From Dichetophora obliterata (Eukaryota; Arthropoda; Insecta; Diptera; Sciomyzidae): a DNA stretch of 64,000 nucleotides. Shown here piece after piece: positions 46,080-57,240 of the stretch. The DNA is taken from NCBI GenBank assembly GCA_963920525.1, contig OY986438.1, forward strand, positions 79,036,177 to 79,100,176. The letters run 5' to 3'. Both the position numbers and the translations under genes were made by a program. Below the pieces are notes generated by a model, which saw only the letters and a list, made by a program, of their open reading frames with translations, did not search any database and had not been told where the DNA came from. Within the stretch, counting starts at the first letter, position 1. Each line of letters starts with the position of its first letter.

Positions 46080-46974
46080 CGGCGCACGTGTGTTTGCTTC
46101 TTGTACGTAAACACGTGCAATAGAAGTTTAATTTAAAATATGCGCATGTGATTTAGCAACTTCAGGTTACAGAAAAATAAAAAAAAATACTTTACAAAAT
46201 TTAGTAATAATTGCTGATTGCAGAAAATTAATGACACTCACGATACTATCGAAACTGCGTATTATTTTTAAGCCTCAACAACTTTACCTCATGCGCAGAT
46301 TTCACTGTGTAAGATAAAAACAAAAAGCAACACAAGAATAACACATCTGTTGGTATCTAAATGCTCAGGAAAAAATAGCACAAAACAAATACGAAAACTC
46401 GCTCACTATTTACTGCTGCGCTCTACTGCGCTCTCTTTCATATCTGTGGCAGATGAGCCGAGTGATTCGGCTACTTGTGTCGATTGTGAGTATTTCGGCA
46501 AGTAGGATAAGTATCAGCAAGACGACAACAACCATAAGTACTTATGAACCGAAAAAACCCGATCTTTCCCGATCCGACTCATGACTTAGGATACTCATAT
46601 TTATTTGAGCTGCCGCATTCTAGCTTCGCAGAAGAGAATATGAGTCGAGTTGCGTGCGCTAAGGGTGAGTAGGTTTTTGTACTTATTTTTTTCGGATATA
46701 CTCAGAGTCGCAAAAAAGCTATCCGTTGCAGATCTCTGGTGCACAAGCAACTGTGTTTCATGAAAAAAACAACATCCTGGACGGTCTTCTTCAATAAAAT
46801 TTAATATAATTTAGTACCTTCACTTATTTTCGACATTTTTCACAATTAAACGGCAACAACAACGGTTTCAATAAATTAATAGTTTGCGCGTTGTCAGTTT
46901 GACACATATTTCGGAAAAAAATATGAAATTTGAATCTTCAAAATAAAAAAAAAATAAACTGGCGAATTCAGCCC

Positions 46975-47375
46975 TTGGAAGGACTTTGATATGGGCCACA
47001 TCTGACTTATGCGAGCACCTCATACGATGTTATAATGACAGGTCAACTATTCAACGAGAATCTTGGCTCATGGGCGATCAAGGTTACCCCCAGGAGTCTT
47101 GGCTTCTTATACCAATTGCGAATCCAACCACTCGGCAAGTAATTAAATTCAATAAATTCAATAAAACAACGAGTGCTTCATTATTCGCATGAGACAGCAG
47201 GAGATATCATAGCATCTTGTGTAATTTTACTCAATATTATGCGTAAGTCGGGTGCGCCTGACATTAATCCTGATGAAGTCGTTGGATCTGATTATGCAGT
47301 TCCAGTTGTGAATCCTTCACAGTATACCCGCGAAGGTGAAAACACAAGGAGCGGATACGTATCTTCTCTATAATA
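46975..47375 (+). pseudogene. PIF/Harbinger nuclease (HARBI1-like) fragment
   Basis: The translation IWATSDLCEHLIRCYNDRST then SWLMGDQGYPQESWLLIPIA and NPTTRQV is the HARBI1-type region around the second catalytic Asp (GDxGY). After a deletion and frame change, VLHYSHETAGDIIASCVILL and NIMRKSGAP give the C-terminus to a stop at about 47371. The helical segment with the catalytic Glu is lost, so the nuclease is dead. Its usual partner protein lies on the opposite strand just downstream. Confidence 0.75.
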
Positions 47376-47444
47376 ATCAATTAGATTTTTAAAGAAGTTA
47401 AGAAGCTGAATAAAAACCATACAAATAAAAATCAAATTTTGTAT

Positions 47445-47605
47445 TATCTATATATATAAAAATAAGTTCAATTTGGGGCTCAATGTAAGAAATAATGCTT
47501 ATCCATTAGAATTAGATAAAATAAAAAACACTTAAATTTTACATATGTAAATTCATATGTTTATTTTAAGCATAGCAACGCACGCCGGGTATTGCTGGTA
47601 ATATT
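47445..47605 (-). mobile_element. Short relative of the 26.9-kb Helentron-like insert
   Basis: Minus strand starts ACCAGCAATACCCGGCGTGC then GTTGCTATGCTT and ends TTTTTATATATATAGATAAT. The same pair of ends bounds the 2.2-kb insert at 26931-29170. At 160 bases it has neither array, so only the terminal parts are retained. It lies between the two PIF/Harbinger ORFs. Confidence 0.5.
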
Positions 47606-47665
47606 ATTTTAATTTTTTTATTTCAGCCACAAGCGCTGTCACACTGCTGGTTTCGCCTTGCAGTG

Positions 47666-48252
47666 CTAACAGTGTTTCGCGCTGTTGTTGCATAACATTT
47701 GTTGCTGCATTTCATGCTCTTCTCGCTGCTTTTCACGCTCTTCTCTTTTCTTAATCATTTGAATAAGTTCGTCAATTAACTTCTTGCTCTCCAAGCGATT
47801 CGGATGCATCATCAGCATCAACACACCTTCTTCTGAATGAGTATTAAACGTAAGCAAATTATTAATAAAATTATTTCAAATTTAACTTTTTAAAGTTTGC
47901 TTACTACGTTTTCCATAATCAATTCGTCAGGTTGAGTCCCACTAGGACTTGGCAGCGAACATTCTGGCCTTGGCATCGAACCACCAGGTTCCGCCGTCGA
48001 GCCCGTGTTCGTAGCTGGCTTTTCCAAACGCCTAAGATTTTAGATAAAATCAAATTTATAAAAGAAAATCACAATATCTTTTGGCCAAACAGCGACATGA
48101 TAAAATAAAACCTTACCTCTTTCCATTTCGATGCTAGTTGGCCCTTGTAGGGCATTTAAGCCATTCGCTAACTCATTCCAGAGTTCCTGTATTTGCCGCG
48201 GTGACTTTGGGGCTATTTTTTCCCAGTTAGCAATTGTGGTCGCTCGCGGCAA
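47666..48252 (-). pseudogene. PIF/Harbinger Myb/SANT-like accessory protein
   Basis: The minus strand 5' piece reads LPRATTIANWEKIAPKSPRQ then IQELWNELANGLNALQGPTS, a trihelix (Myb/SANT-like) DNA-binding start, as in the second ORF of PIF/Harbinger elements. An intron-like gap and frame changes follow. The 3' piece (47857-47666) is a charged coiled coil, KKLIDELIQMIKKREEREKQ REEHEMQQQM. In active elements this protein brings the nuclease to DNA. The head-to-head layout with the nuclease at 46975-47375 supports a single decayed element. Terminal repeats were not found. Confidence 0.6.
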
Positions 48253-48535
48253 AAACTGATATAAAATTGCAGCTGCTCAGTTGTAGCACGATCATGTATT
48301 GGTTTCCTTTGGATTATATTATAATTATGTTTATTCAATTTTGTAAAAAATTAAGATATTTATGTACTTACGAAATTGACGTTTCCATTTTTGTTAGTTT
48401 TATGAATAGCTTGCAGTCAAACAGCTGTCAAAATAAATTCACCACGGGTGGTGAAATACAATAGCTTTTTATTTATCAAGGTTGTTGCAGAATATCAATA
48501 AAGATTTCACTTGATAAAATTCTTTACAAATTTTA

Positions 48536-50297
48536 TTGATAAATTTCTTATCAAGAAAACGCAGAAAAGGGCTATTAGGCTGTGTTTATCGTCCGCACCG
48601 TACTTTGGATACTGCGTCACTATTAAGTGTTATAGAAAGCATATCGCTGTCTTTTTCAAATATTATTATAGCTGGGGACTTTAGTAGCAACCTCCTGTTA
48701 GAAAACCAGCTCGCGGACAATATGGAATCGTTAGGTCTATTTTCAGTAAATAATTCTACACCCACTCACTTCACTTATACTAATAAATCCCTACTTGATT
48801 TGTTTTTTGTAAATGATAAGTCCAAAGTCCTGCTATACGATCAGTTAGTAGTACCTGCTTTTTCTAAACATGATCTAATATTTCTAAAGTATGATTTTCA
48901 ATTGTCTGACTATTCTACTACATTAAGTTATCGTAACCTTAAGCAAATCAACTATTCACATCTCAGTTACGCGGTAAATGAAGTTAGTTGGAGTGACATA
49001 TATCAAATGATATCGGTTGAAGATCAGGTGCATTTTTTTCAGCACCATTTGAGTAAACTTTACATTGAATGTGTGCCCATCTCAACTAAACACATAAAAT
49101 GTCAACAAAAGCCATGGTTTAATAGCGCTATACAAAATCTTATCATTGATCGTAACACAGCTTACAAGCGTTGGAGGAGGTTTAAGACTCCTGAACTTTA
49201 CGAAGAACTTAAACAGACAAGGAAAACCGTTCGAAATAAAATGAAGCAGTCAAAAATCCATTACTGTAGCGAAAAATTTGAGAATGCAATTGATAGTAAG
49301 AAATTGTGGAATGAAATCCGTAAAATTGGCATTGGCAAGGATACTACTCGTAGTTGCGATGCTGTGAATGTTAATGATCTAAATAAAAAATTCATCAATA
49401 TTACAATGCCTGCAGTCAAAGGAAATGTCTACACTAACTCATTTGGAAGCTTCGATCATAATGTTCTCTAATCATTTCATTGCGTTAGTCAATGTGATGT
49501 TCTGCAGAGCATTCTAGCTATTAAATCGAATGCTGCTGGTTTTGATGATACCGCCCCAGCATTTCTAAGCCGTAAGTATAAATTCTCTAACGTCCACACT
49601 TCTACCAGTCTCACGAGGTGTTCCTCAAGGATCAATCCTTGGGCCACTCCTGTTCTCCATGTACATAAATGATTCACCTAGGATTATAGAAAACTGTAAG
49701 ACTCATCTGAATGCAGACGATGTGCAGTCGCATGCGAGCTGTTGTCGCGATTCTGTATCAAATTGTGTATCTAACATTAATACCGAAGAATATATGGCAT
49801 GTTGCGTGCACTGTGGATCACTCAGTTCTTCACTCCATTGCGAATTAGGTTTATTTTAGCTAAAACTTATGTTCTCCCTACTCTCCTCTGCGGATGTGAG
49901 TTGTTTGCTAGTTGCGATGTTGCTTGTACAGCAAAACTAAATGTGCTTTTCAACAACATCACAAGATACGTTTTTGGGTTGAATTCTAGGGACAGTATTT
50001 CACATTATTCGTTGCAGTGAAATAAAATCTTATTCACTTTCTTTTATTTTATTTGTTTTAATTTTCAGCACTTTTAATTTTTTTGATTTGTTTCTTATTC
50101 TAAACATTAACTTATATTGTTACAGTGTTACTGCTACATTTAATTTATTTTAATTCTTTAGTTATAAGCAAAATTGTTTTTCATTATAAGCTAAATCAAT
50201 AAATGAAGCTAGTACTATTATCATAAGGTTTATTTGTTGAATCTTGTTGCACTAGCTTGTCGCAATTCAATAAATACAATTAAATAAATAAATATAC
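48536..50297 (+). pseudogene. CR1-like non-LTR element, 5'-truncated and internally deleted
   Basis: A 311-codon frame encodes the endonuclease C-terminal half (GCVYRPHRTLDTASLLSVIE, IIIAGDFSSNLL, SLLDLFFVNDKSKVLLYDQL, PAFSKHDLIFLKY) and the linker before RT (QQKPWFNSAIQNLIIDRNTA, YKRWRRFKTPELYEELKQTR). The RT front is deleted. Fragments GVPQGSILGPLLFSMYIND and a degenerate LNADDVQSHASC box follow, then the tail LRALWITQFFTPLRIRFILA to YVFGLNSRDSIS. The 3' end is an AAT/TAAA-rich tail near 50297. It belongs to the same family as 57940-61383. Confidence 0.8.
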
Positions 50298-50299
50298 CT

Positions 50300-51246
50300 A
50301 GGTCTATCGACTACATCAGACAAAAACTATCCTTTAAATGGAAGTTGGATGTATCCATTCCCTCTCGAGAAGAGTGAGAACAAGGAAACCTTTCACCTAA
50401 CAATGTCATTGAGAACTTTACTGACGGATCAAAACTTGATGGCAAAGAAGATGGAGGTGTCTACTTTGAAGCATTAAGCATTAATATAGCGTTCATTCTC
50501 CCTGATTATTGCAGTGTATTTCAAGATGAAATCACTGCTATACATGAAGCGTTAACTTGGCTACAGGTAAATGAGATATCTTCCATGGGTGTTTGCATAC
50601 TATCCGATAGCCAAGCTGCTTTGAAAGCTCTAGGAACTGTTGAAATAACATCTGAAACAGTTCTCAACTGACGCAGATCTCTAAATGAGATATCAAAGCA
50701 GCTCAGAATCCTTCTATGCTTGATTCCTGGACATAGGAATTTTGTAGGTATCTGCAAAGCAGATGAACTCTCTAGTGCAGGTACTACCAAACAATTATCT
50801 GACAATAAGGCAAGTCTTGATATTCCTCTCACCACATGTAAACTTCTTACACATGAGTTATCCTGCATTAAAACCAACAACAGATGGTTAGCGGGTAACA
50901 CGTGTAATATAACGTGCAAATCTGGCCCAAACTCACCCTTAAGCGTTCAAAATAACTCATTTCTCTTAGTAAAGACCACATCAGTACCATGGTAGGGGTC
51001 CTTATAGGGCACTGCCTGATTAACAGACGCTCAGAGATTGAACATTCCCCCAATGACTTCTGCAGAAGCTGTAGAGATGAAAAGTAGGAAGAATCTACAG
51101 TACCTTTCCTCTGTACTTGCCTGGCGCTGGCTCAAAAATGCTTCCTTCACTTAGGCAACTGGTTTTTCAATGACCTTGACGAACTCTCGGAATCTTCGGT
51201 ATACCGAATCCTAGGCTTAGTAAACAGCTCAAATTGGCTTAAATAG
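50300..51246 (+). pseudogene. I-like element 3' remnant with RNase H
   Basis: The frame starts in the RT-RNase H linker and reads NFTDGSKLDGKEDGGVYFEA, FQDEITAIHEALTWLQ, CILSDSQAALKALG, a stop, IPGHRNFVGICKADEL, then after frame changes GHCLINRRSEIEHSPNDFCR, CRDEK, CTCLALAQKC and FNDLDELSESSVYRILGLVN SSNWLK to a stop at about 51246. The three RNase H acidic residues and the terminal zinc-type motif are seen. Several stops and a frameshift kill it. It is related in plan to 12705-14298 but is a different family copy. It is abutted by the CR1-like tail on the left. Confidence 0.75.
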
Positions 51247-52020
51247 AGAAAGGAAAATTAACCCTTGGTATCTAAATGGGCCTAAGTGTGTCTCGAAGGA
51301 CCTAGCCCTAGTTTTGGCACATTGGTCCATTTTTTAACAATTTTGAGTTCATATTAAGAAATTGTTATATTTTTTACTGCGCAAACATAGCGCGAATATT
51401 TTTGAGTCAAGTCAATCACGCAAAAAAAAAAACCTCAACTCTCAAAGCGCATTGCGTTTAAACGGTACCAGAGCTTCCAGGTGGCTGGATTTTTCGTCCA
51501 AAAAGGGGAAGCGGGGAAAACATATAAAAACGGGGGGAAAAACACTTTCCTTTAAATTTTTCGAAAAACCCTGTCAAAGCAAAATACTTCATTTCTAAAT
51601 ATGTGTTGTGGTAGTAGTAAAAATAAAAATAAAACTTTAAATATAGAGGGTCTTCACGTTTTTGATATCTAAAGAAAATTGCTTTCTTATTACCTTGCGA
51701 AAAAATTTGAAATTGGATGTACTTTACGGGTGTCAAGAAAGACTTTAAGCTATTTGCTTTTATTGACTCAATTTTTTAAAAAAAATAACTTTTTTATCAT
51801 TGGTTCCTTTATGCACTTTTTTCCACACGTAATTTTTCAATCCGAGTGAAACGATGTTGATCAAGAATATAGGTCACTAAGAAATATTTCTAAATTTTTC
51901 AAATATACCACCAGAACTAGTAAGGTGTCACATCCAGGGATACTATAAAGGAGTTTTATTTACCATCGATTCGGAGGATATGTTTCCGAAAATAAAAAAA
52001 ATTAGTTTTCTTTATTTTTT
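51247..52020. other. No gene recognised
   Basis: AT-rich DNA with an A-run at 51420 and a CCAGGTGGCTGGATTTTTCG stretch near 51478 followed by a G-rich run. The latter resembles a hAT end but no partner was found. Confidence 0.4.
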
Positions 52021-52180
52021 GTGTTTCCCGTAGCGGCGCATGTGCTGAAAAGGCTTTTTCTACTATTACCATATTATATATAACAAAAATAAGGAACTCT
52101 CTTGATAATGCTTCTCTAACTATTCGGAACTATCCGCACTAAATTTTTAATGAAATATAAAAATTGCTAAAAACATGGAT
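52020..52180 (+). pseudogene. hAT dimerisation-domain remnant
   Basis: In one frame, GACAEKAFSTIT and then RNSLDNASLTIRNYPH resemble the hAT C-terminal pattern (S-x-A-E-R-x-F-S … RN-L). Flanking frames are short and degenerate. No end or catalytic part is linked to it, so it may be a scrap of an otherwise lost element. Confidence 0.4.
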
Positions 52181-52226
52181 ATAAATTCGGAATGTCTAAG
52201 TTTGCATAATAATGATACCATGTATA

Positions 52227-53219
52227 CAGGGCCGGCCTTACTCATCTAGGCGCCCGGTCAAGTTTTTGCGAGTTCATAGGAAAAGACAATTGTCCTATTC
52301 TCGATATGAATTGAGGTAGTATTTTTTCTGGAATAATTTGAACTAGTTGTGATAGTAGTAACTTTTAAACCAATAAAATACTAGTATAATCAAAACTAGA
52401 CTTTTTACTGGTATGATTTGAGCCACCTTTGTGCTAGTATATTTTTAACTATTTAAATACTAGTTTAATATTGACAAGCTTCATATTAGTATTATTTTAA
52501 CCACTTCAACTCTAGTCGTTTTCATACTAGTTATATGCTAGTATTTGTTTTGTTCTAGTCTTTTTGTAACCAGTTGTATGCTAGCAAGTATTATACTTAA
52601 ACTAGCAAGTATAATTTGTATTATAAACTATATTTAGATTTATATTTTTAAGCAGATTGTACCACTACAGGGTACCATTAACTATCAAATTTACCGTACG
52701 ATGAGATAAAAGACCAAATCGTTTGTCAAACAACCTCATACTTATACGACAAGCCCACTTACTGTACGATCTGCAGTACAACGAGAGCAGATTGTACAAT
52801 AAAATTGATAGTTAGTGGCCTGCATTAAACTAGACTAAATTGGTTACTCTTCTAAAAAATTTTTGCTTACGAACTTACGAATAAAAAAGAGCAGAAAAGT
52901 ATACAATGAGCTTAATACAAGTTGACATTTGTAGTCTGTCGCTGAGTGCGTCGCTCTTTCACCTTACATAAGTCAGTGAGGGATACGACAAGACAAGCAA
53001 CAAAATTTTAGGTCGTGGTAGACAAACGCTAAAAACATATTCTCACTCCTACAAGATAAGTTCATAAAAGTTAATACGCTGAATTTAGTTTTTATTTATA
53101 TCTATAGAGATAGTTATTCAAATTATGTGGTTAAATTAAGGGCGCGCGTACAGCGCCGTGAAGACCCCGGCGCCCTCCAGCGATCGCTCCGGTCGGGACC
53201 CCCTCTAAAGCCGGTACTG
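52227..53219. mobile_element. hAT MITE with perfect 8-bp duplication CATGTATA
   Basis: Starts CAGGGCCGGCCTTA and ends, inverted, CAGTACCGGCTTTA. CATGTATA flanks both sides (52219-52226 and 53220-53227). GGCGCC-rich subterminal blocks occur at both ends (52248-52260, 53140-53215). The interior from 52370 to 52620 is full of CTAGTAT-like words at irregular 20-40 base spacing, and an imperfect inverted pair (ATTAACTATCAAATTTA near 52678, AAATTGATAGTTAGTGG near 52803) sits further on. No coding capacity. Confidence 0.85.
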
Positions 53220-53394
53220 CATGTATATTTGAAATAAATTTTTACAATTTTCTGTAATGATGGTAAGGTTGATCTCAAAAACTTAATGTTCTAGTCGAAA
53301 TATCGATTTAATATCGCTTATAATATTAATAATAGTAATTTGTTTTGTAAAATTTAAAATTATAATTTAATTTTTTTTTACCCATTAAACACCC

Positions 53395-53650
53395 ATTAAA
53401 TGTTATCAGTGAAACGGCACTTGTAAACTGTGGTCGAATACCGAATTCCAAACTCCAAAGCCATTTGATATCGCAAATTTCGGTTGCATGGGAGGTGACA
53501 CGCCCGCTTGTCCAAAGTCCATAAAATGTTATCAGTGAAACGGCACGTGTAAATTGTGTTCAAATACCGAAGAAGCAGTGGGACCTATAATTCCAAAGCC
53601 ATTCGATATCAAATAGTTCGGCTGTATGCGAGGTGCCACTCCCCTGAATT
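53395..53650 (+). repeat. Two-unit outpost of the 141-bp repeat family
   Basis: AAATGTTATCAGTGAAACGG (53398, 53525) with AATACCGAATTCCAAA, ATTCGATATC and GGGAGGTGACACGCCC phrases matches the array at 26963-28330. Two units remain, about 127 bases apart. The rest of 53228-54340 shows no gene. Confidence 0.75.
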
Positions 53651-54339
53651 GTTTGTTTTTGCAATTTGGTAATTGCATACCTTTGTTGTAAGTAATATTC
53701 TTGGTTTAGTCGTCTTTTATTAGAAAAATTTCGTATTCTATAGGAACATCAAAGTAGCTTAAAATTTCCAAGAAATTGACGCCACAAAAACTTTCGTACC
53801 TGCAAAACACAAAAAGGTTTTTAATACTAGTTTTATTTTTTGGTGAAATAGAAACAAAAAAATTAATCAAAAATAAAGGTGCTGGCTTTGAAAGTGAATA
53901 AATCGGTCGTGTTACAAAGGATTGCATTCATTTTTATTTGAAATTCTGATTAATTATGCGTCCAATCGTGTTTCAATCTTTTTAACTTTCATTTGTCTTC
54001 GAATTTTTATAATTTTCCAAACAAAAAAAAACTTAACGAATTTCTTTATTTTGTAAAAAACTTTAGTAAAAATATTTGTTGTTGAAAAAATATTCAAAAC
54101 CAAAAATGGTTTTTTTAAGGTTCTTTCATATGGTATGCATAAATATAGGGTTGATTTAAAGTTTCTATAGTAAGAATTAACGTTTTATACCATCGAAAAA
54201 TCAAGTCTAACTATCGTAAAAACTTAAGATTTTTTTTTGTTTATTTTTATTCATTTTGTATTTTTTATAAGTATTGACTTAACTTGATTCGATCGTATTT
54301 CGTTAATCAAAATTTGCAAATTTAGCTTACATATGTAAG

Positions 54340-54640
54340 TTCGGTGACAATGCCCACACCGCCCACAAATCAATAAAAATGCTGTATCACCAAAACAACT
54401 AGGCTGATTCAGCTGAAATTTTGGCTGTAAATTTTCTTCAAGTAGAGAATAGGGTTTGGGAAAAAAATTTGCCACACCCATTTTTACCGCCCACAAAATC
54501 AATAAAAATGCAATATCTTCAAAACTACTACTCTGATTCAGCTGAAATTTTGGCAGAAAAATTTCTCAAGGAGAGGATGGGGTTTGCGAAAAAATTTGGC
54601 CAAACCCCCTTTTACCGCCCACAAAAACAAAAACGTAAGG
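54340..54640 (-). repeat. ~128-bp repeat with GGGCGGT motif, three diverged units
   Basis: ACCGCCCACAAA occurs at about 54358, 54487 and 54615, with CTGATTCAGCTGAAATTTTG in the intervening units. On the minus strand the motif is TTTGTGGGCGGTAAAAGGGG, as in 7310-8778 and at 28330-28620. The plus-strand ORF here is a product of the repeat. Confidence 0.7.
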
Positions 54641-54745
54641 TTTTGAAAATAAAAGATGTTAACAATAAACTTTTGAGACTAAAAAGTAAAAACTAAATAA
54701 ACAGTAAAAAAAAAATTTAATAATAAACTTTTATCTAAAACAAAA

Positions 54746-56395
54746 CGTGAATCATCCCATCTTACGCCAATTTACAAGAATGGTGATAAAAGATCAGTTG
54801 AAAATTATAGAGGCATAGCAATCTTGTCAGCCATTCCAAAACTTTTTGAAACACTTATTTGTGAAAAGCTAACAAGTTTCATTAACCCACGTCTAAATGA
54901 GCAGCAACACGGGTTCCGAAAAGGGCGATCTACCACCACTAATCTCATGATTATGGTATCAGATGTTTTAGTCAAAATGGAAAAAGGGCACCAAATAGAT
55001 GCTGTTTATACTGATTTCAGTAAAGCTTTTGATCGAGTTGATCACAACATTCTTATATATAAGTTAGAAAAATTTGGTGTTGCAGGGTCCATACTAAGTT
55101 GGCTAAATTCATATTTAAATGGCAGATCCCAGTTTGTTAAATTCCAGGGAGTTCTATCGAAAAAAATTGCAGTCTCCTCGGGAGTTCTGCAAGGTAGTCA
55201 TCTTGGTCATCTTCTTTTCAACATATTCATATCCGATCTGTCAGAAGTACTTAACGATATCCCACATATTATGTATGCAGATGATTTAAAAATGTACTAT
55301 TCAATTCAATCAGATGTAGATGTAAATTTTTTGCAATCAAAATTGTTGTCTCTTGAGCAATGGTGTTTTCAAAATAAACTACATCTTAATGTCAATAAAT
55401 GCAATGTTATTAGCTTTTCTCGTAAAAACAACGTAACATTACATACCTACCACCTCAATAGTATCGAACTAAAAAGGGTCAACCATATAGTGGATCTTGG
55501 AGTTGTCTTAGATTGCAAGATGCGCTTTAATCTGCGCTATGATAAAATTGTGTCCAGGGCCAGCAAACAGCTCGGTTTTATAAAAAGACGTGCAAATGAA
55601 TTCAAGAATATATGGGTCACTACATCCTTGTACCGTGCATTAGTGCGCCCAATGCTTGAATATGCATGCATAATTTGGAATCCATCTTTCGATTCCCATA
55701 GAGAAAGAATTGAGTCTATTCAAAAGCCGTTCTTACTATACGCGCTTAGAGATATGTACAACCCCCATGATTATTGTAGCCTTCCATCATATGAACATAG
55801 ACTCAGCCTTTTAAATTTGATGCCACTATCAACAAGAAGATCGTTATTGGGCTCATGCTTCACATTTGATGTAATTAATGGTGCTATTCACAGCGAATAT
55901 ATTTCTAATATGATTTCCTTTAACGATCCAATTAGGCGCACTAGGCATACTCGATTGTTAACTGAATATCAGCACCAAACTACATATGCAAATAATGAAC
56001 CCATCAATCGTTGTTGCAGAGAATTTAATAATATCTCTATATACTACTCACCTTCTATGTCCAAATCCTCTTTCAAGCAAACCCTATATAAATCACTCAG
56101 TAATCAGAATTAACACAGGCCTCAGATAAACTACATACATGTATGGATTTATATGTATAAGCATTTAGTTTAATAAATCAAAATTCTTTAACATCCCTCT
56201 CCAAATCTCCCATTTACGTCCTTTTGTACTTATAGTCTTTAAGAATAATATATATACATCGTATCTTAAGTGTGTATATAGTCTCTCTTGTTTTCCTCCT
56301 CTTCTCTTAGTTTTGACATGGTTTTTGAAATCATGTCAATCTGGTGGGCGGAGTATGCCCACTAAGAGCACCAAATAAAAAATAAAATAAAAACA
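54746..56395 (+). pseudogene. Non-LTR reverse transcriptase, 5'-truncated, long open frame
   Basis: The frame from about 54746 reads HLTPIYKNGDKRSVENYRGI AILSAIPKLFE, then NEQQHGFRKGRSTTTNLMIM, AVYTDFSKAFDRVDHNILIY, PHIMYADDLKMYYSI, KLHLNVNKCNVISFSRKNN and YRALVRPMLEYACIIWNPSF. It ends at TAA 56111 after a C-terminal tail (LYKSLSNQN). More than 430 codons are open, with YADD intact. However, the GVPQGSxLGPLLF loop is GVLQGSHLGHLLF, a change of two conserved residues. No endonuclease precedes it, since the 5' side is the GGGCGGT repeat, so the copy cannot move by itself. The 3' UTR ends in an A/T-rich AAATAAAAAATAAAATAAAA tail after GGTGGGCGGAGTATGCCCAC. The clade is uncertain (CR1/Jockey-like). 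Confidence 0.8.
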
Positions 56396-57240
56396 AGGAA
56401 AGGGGAGAAGAAAAACAAAAAACTTAGTAATAAGTAAACAAAACCTGTTCGCTTTTATTATGATGATGAGTAACCAAGAGAGAGGTTCTTCTGAAACTAT
56501 AATATATTAACTATTTACATTAGACTAATTCAAAACTATATGAGGAAAATTATTGGTCTCTTTTTCGTCGGTGCTTGTCCATTTCTTTATAGTTCCATTC
56601 CTAATGAGAACAAAAATACCTTAAGAACAAAAAAAAATTTGATTTTAGATATTGCGCAAATCGTTTTAAGGTCATTTACGACTTAAGCTATTTTGAGTCA
56701 TGTGTTGCCCAAACAAAAATACATATGGAATATATTTTGACGAAAAATCATTTATAATAATCTAAGATTTTAAAACTTTTTTTTTTAAAGCGGAGCTTTA
56801 AATATGCAATTTAACTCGTAAGCCAAAATTGTTGGTTTTTTACATAAAATTTTTTCTTATTTTGTTCCAAAGATATATGTTTGTGATTTTGTGTTTTTGG
56901 ACAAAGCGTAGGATTTCTTACTGTATAACATATTGCACATTTTTGGACCACAACATGTAAAAGAAAGAAATTAAACCATTACTAATATTTACTTTTCTTT
57001 ATATTTATATTTTAAAAATATGATTTTTCGTAATGTTTATAAAATTTTTTCTATGCCGAATCATTGATAACAGCGAGCTGAGTGACCATTTGAAGACCAC
57101 TAACATATGCACTGTTATTAAGCCACTCAACAGGGTCAAGTTTTAAGAACTCGCTAGAAATGTTAAGTTTTTTGAAAAACAATCTACACGGTCAAAAATT
57201 TCAGTTTTAATTTTATACTTTTAAAACTTTGTTAAGTTTT
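56396..57240. other. No gene recognised
   Basis: AT-rich DNA with no coding similarity or terminal repeats that I could pair. Confidence 0.45.

Larger units (their letters stand above)
34417..46738. mobile_element. hobo-type hAT element, swollen by nested insertions
   Basis: The left end CAGAGAACTGCA is the 12-bp terminal repeat known from Drosophila hobo. The right end reads (inverted) CAGAGATCTGCA, one mismatch. The 8-bp flanks are GTGCACAC (34409-34416) and GTGCACAA (46739-46746). Just inside the left end is a perfect hairpin GAGTATCCG/CGGATACTC at 34439-34464, and GAGTA-type words recur inside the right end. No hobo transposase is visible in 34.43-34.91 or 46.08-46.73 kb, so it is non-autonomous. 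With the Transib-like insert removed it is about 1.15 kb. Confidence 0.82.
33794..46905. mobile_element. Second copy of the 33.3-kb MITE, split by a 12.3-kb nest
   Basis: The left part (33794-34416) starts GGTATACACTTCACTTCG and proceeds like copy 1, apart from a small insert at 33885-34357. The right part resumes at 46739 with GTGCACAAGCAACTGTGTTT and ends near 46905, short of the right TIR. Between them sits the hobo-like element. Aligning the parts to copy 1 gives an unbroken MITE interior, which fixes the order of events. Confidence 0.8.

Noticed and set aside
54421..54696. 91-codon plus-strand ORF
   Set aside because: It is a frame through the GGGCGGT repeat, with the same phrase recurring in both halves.
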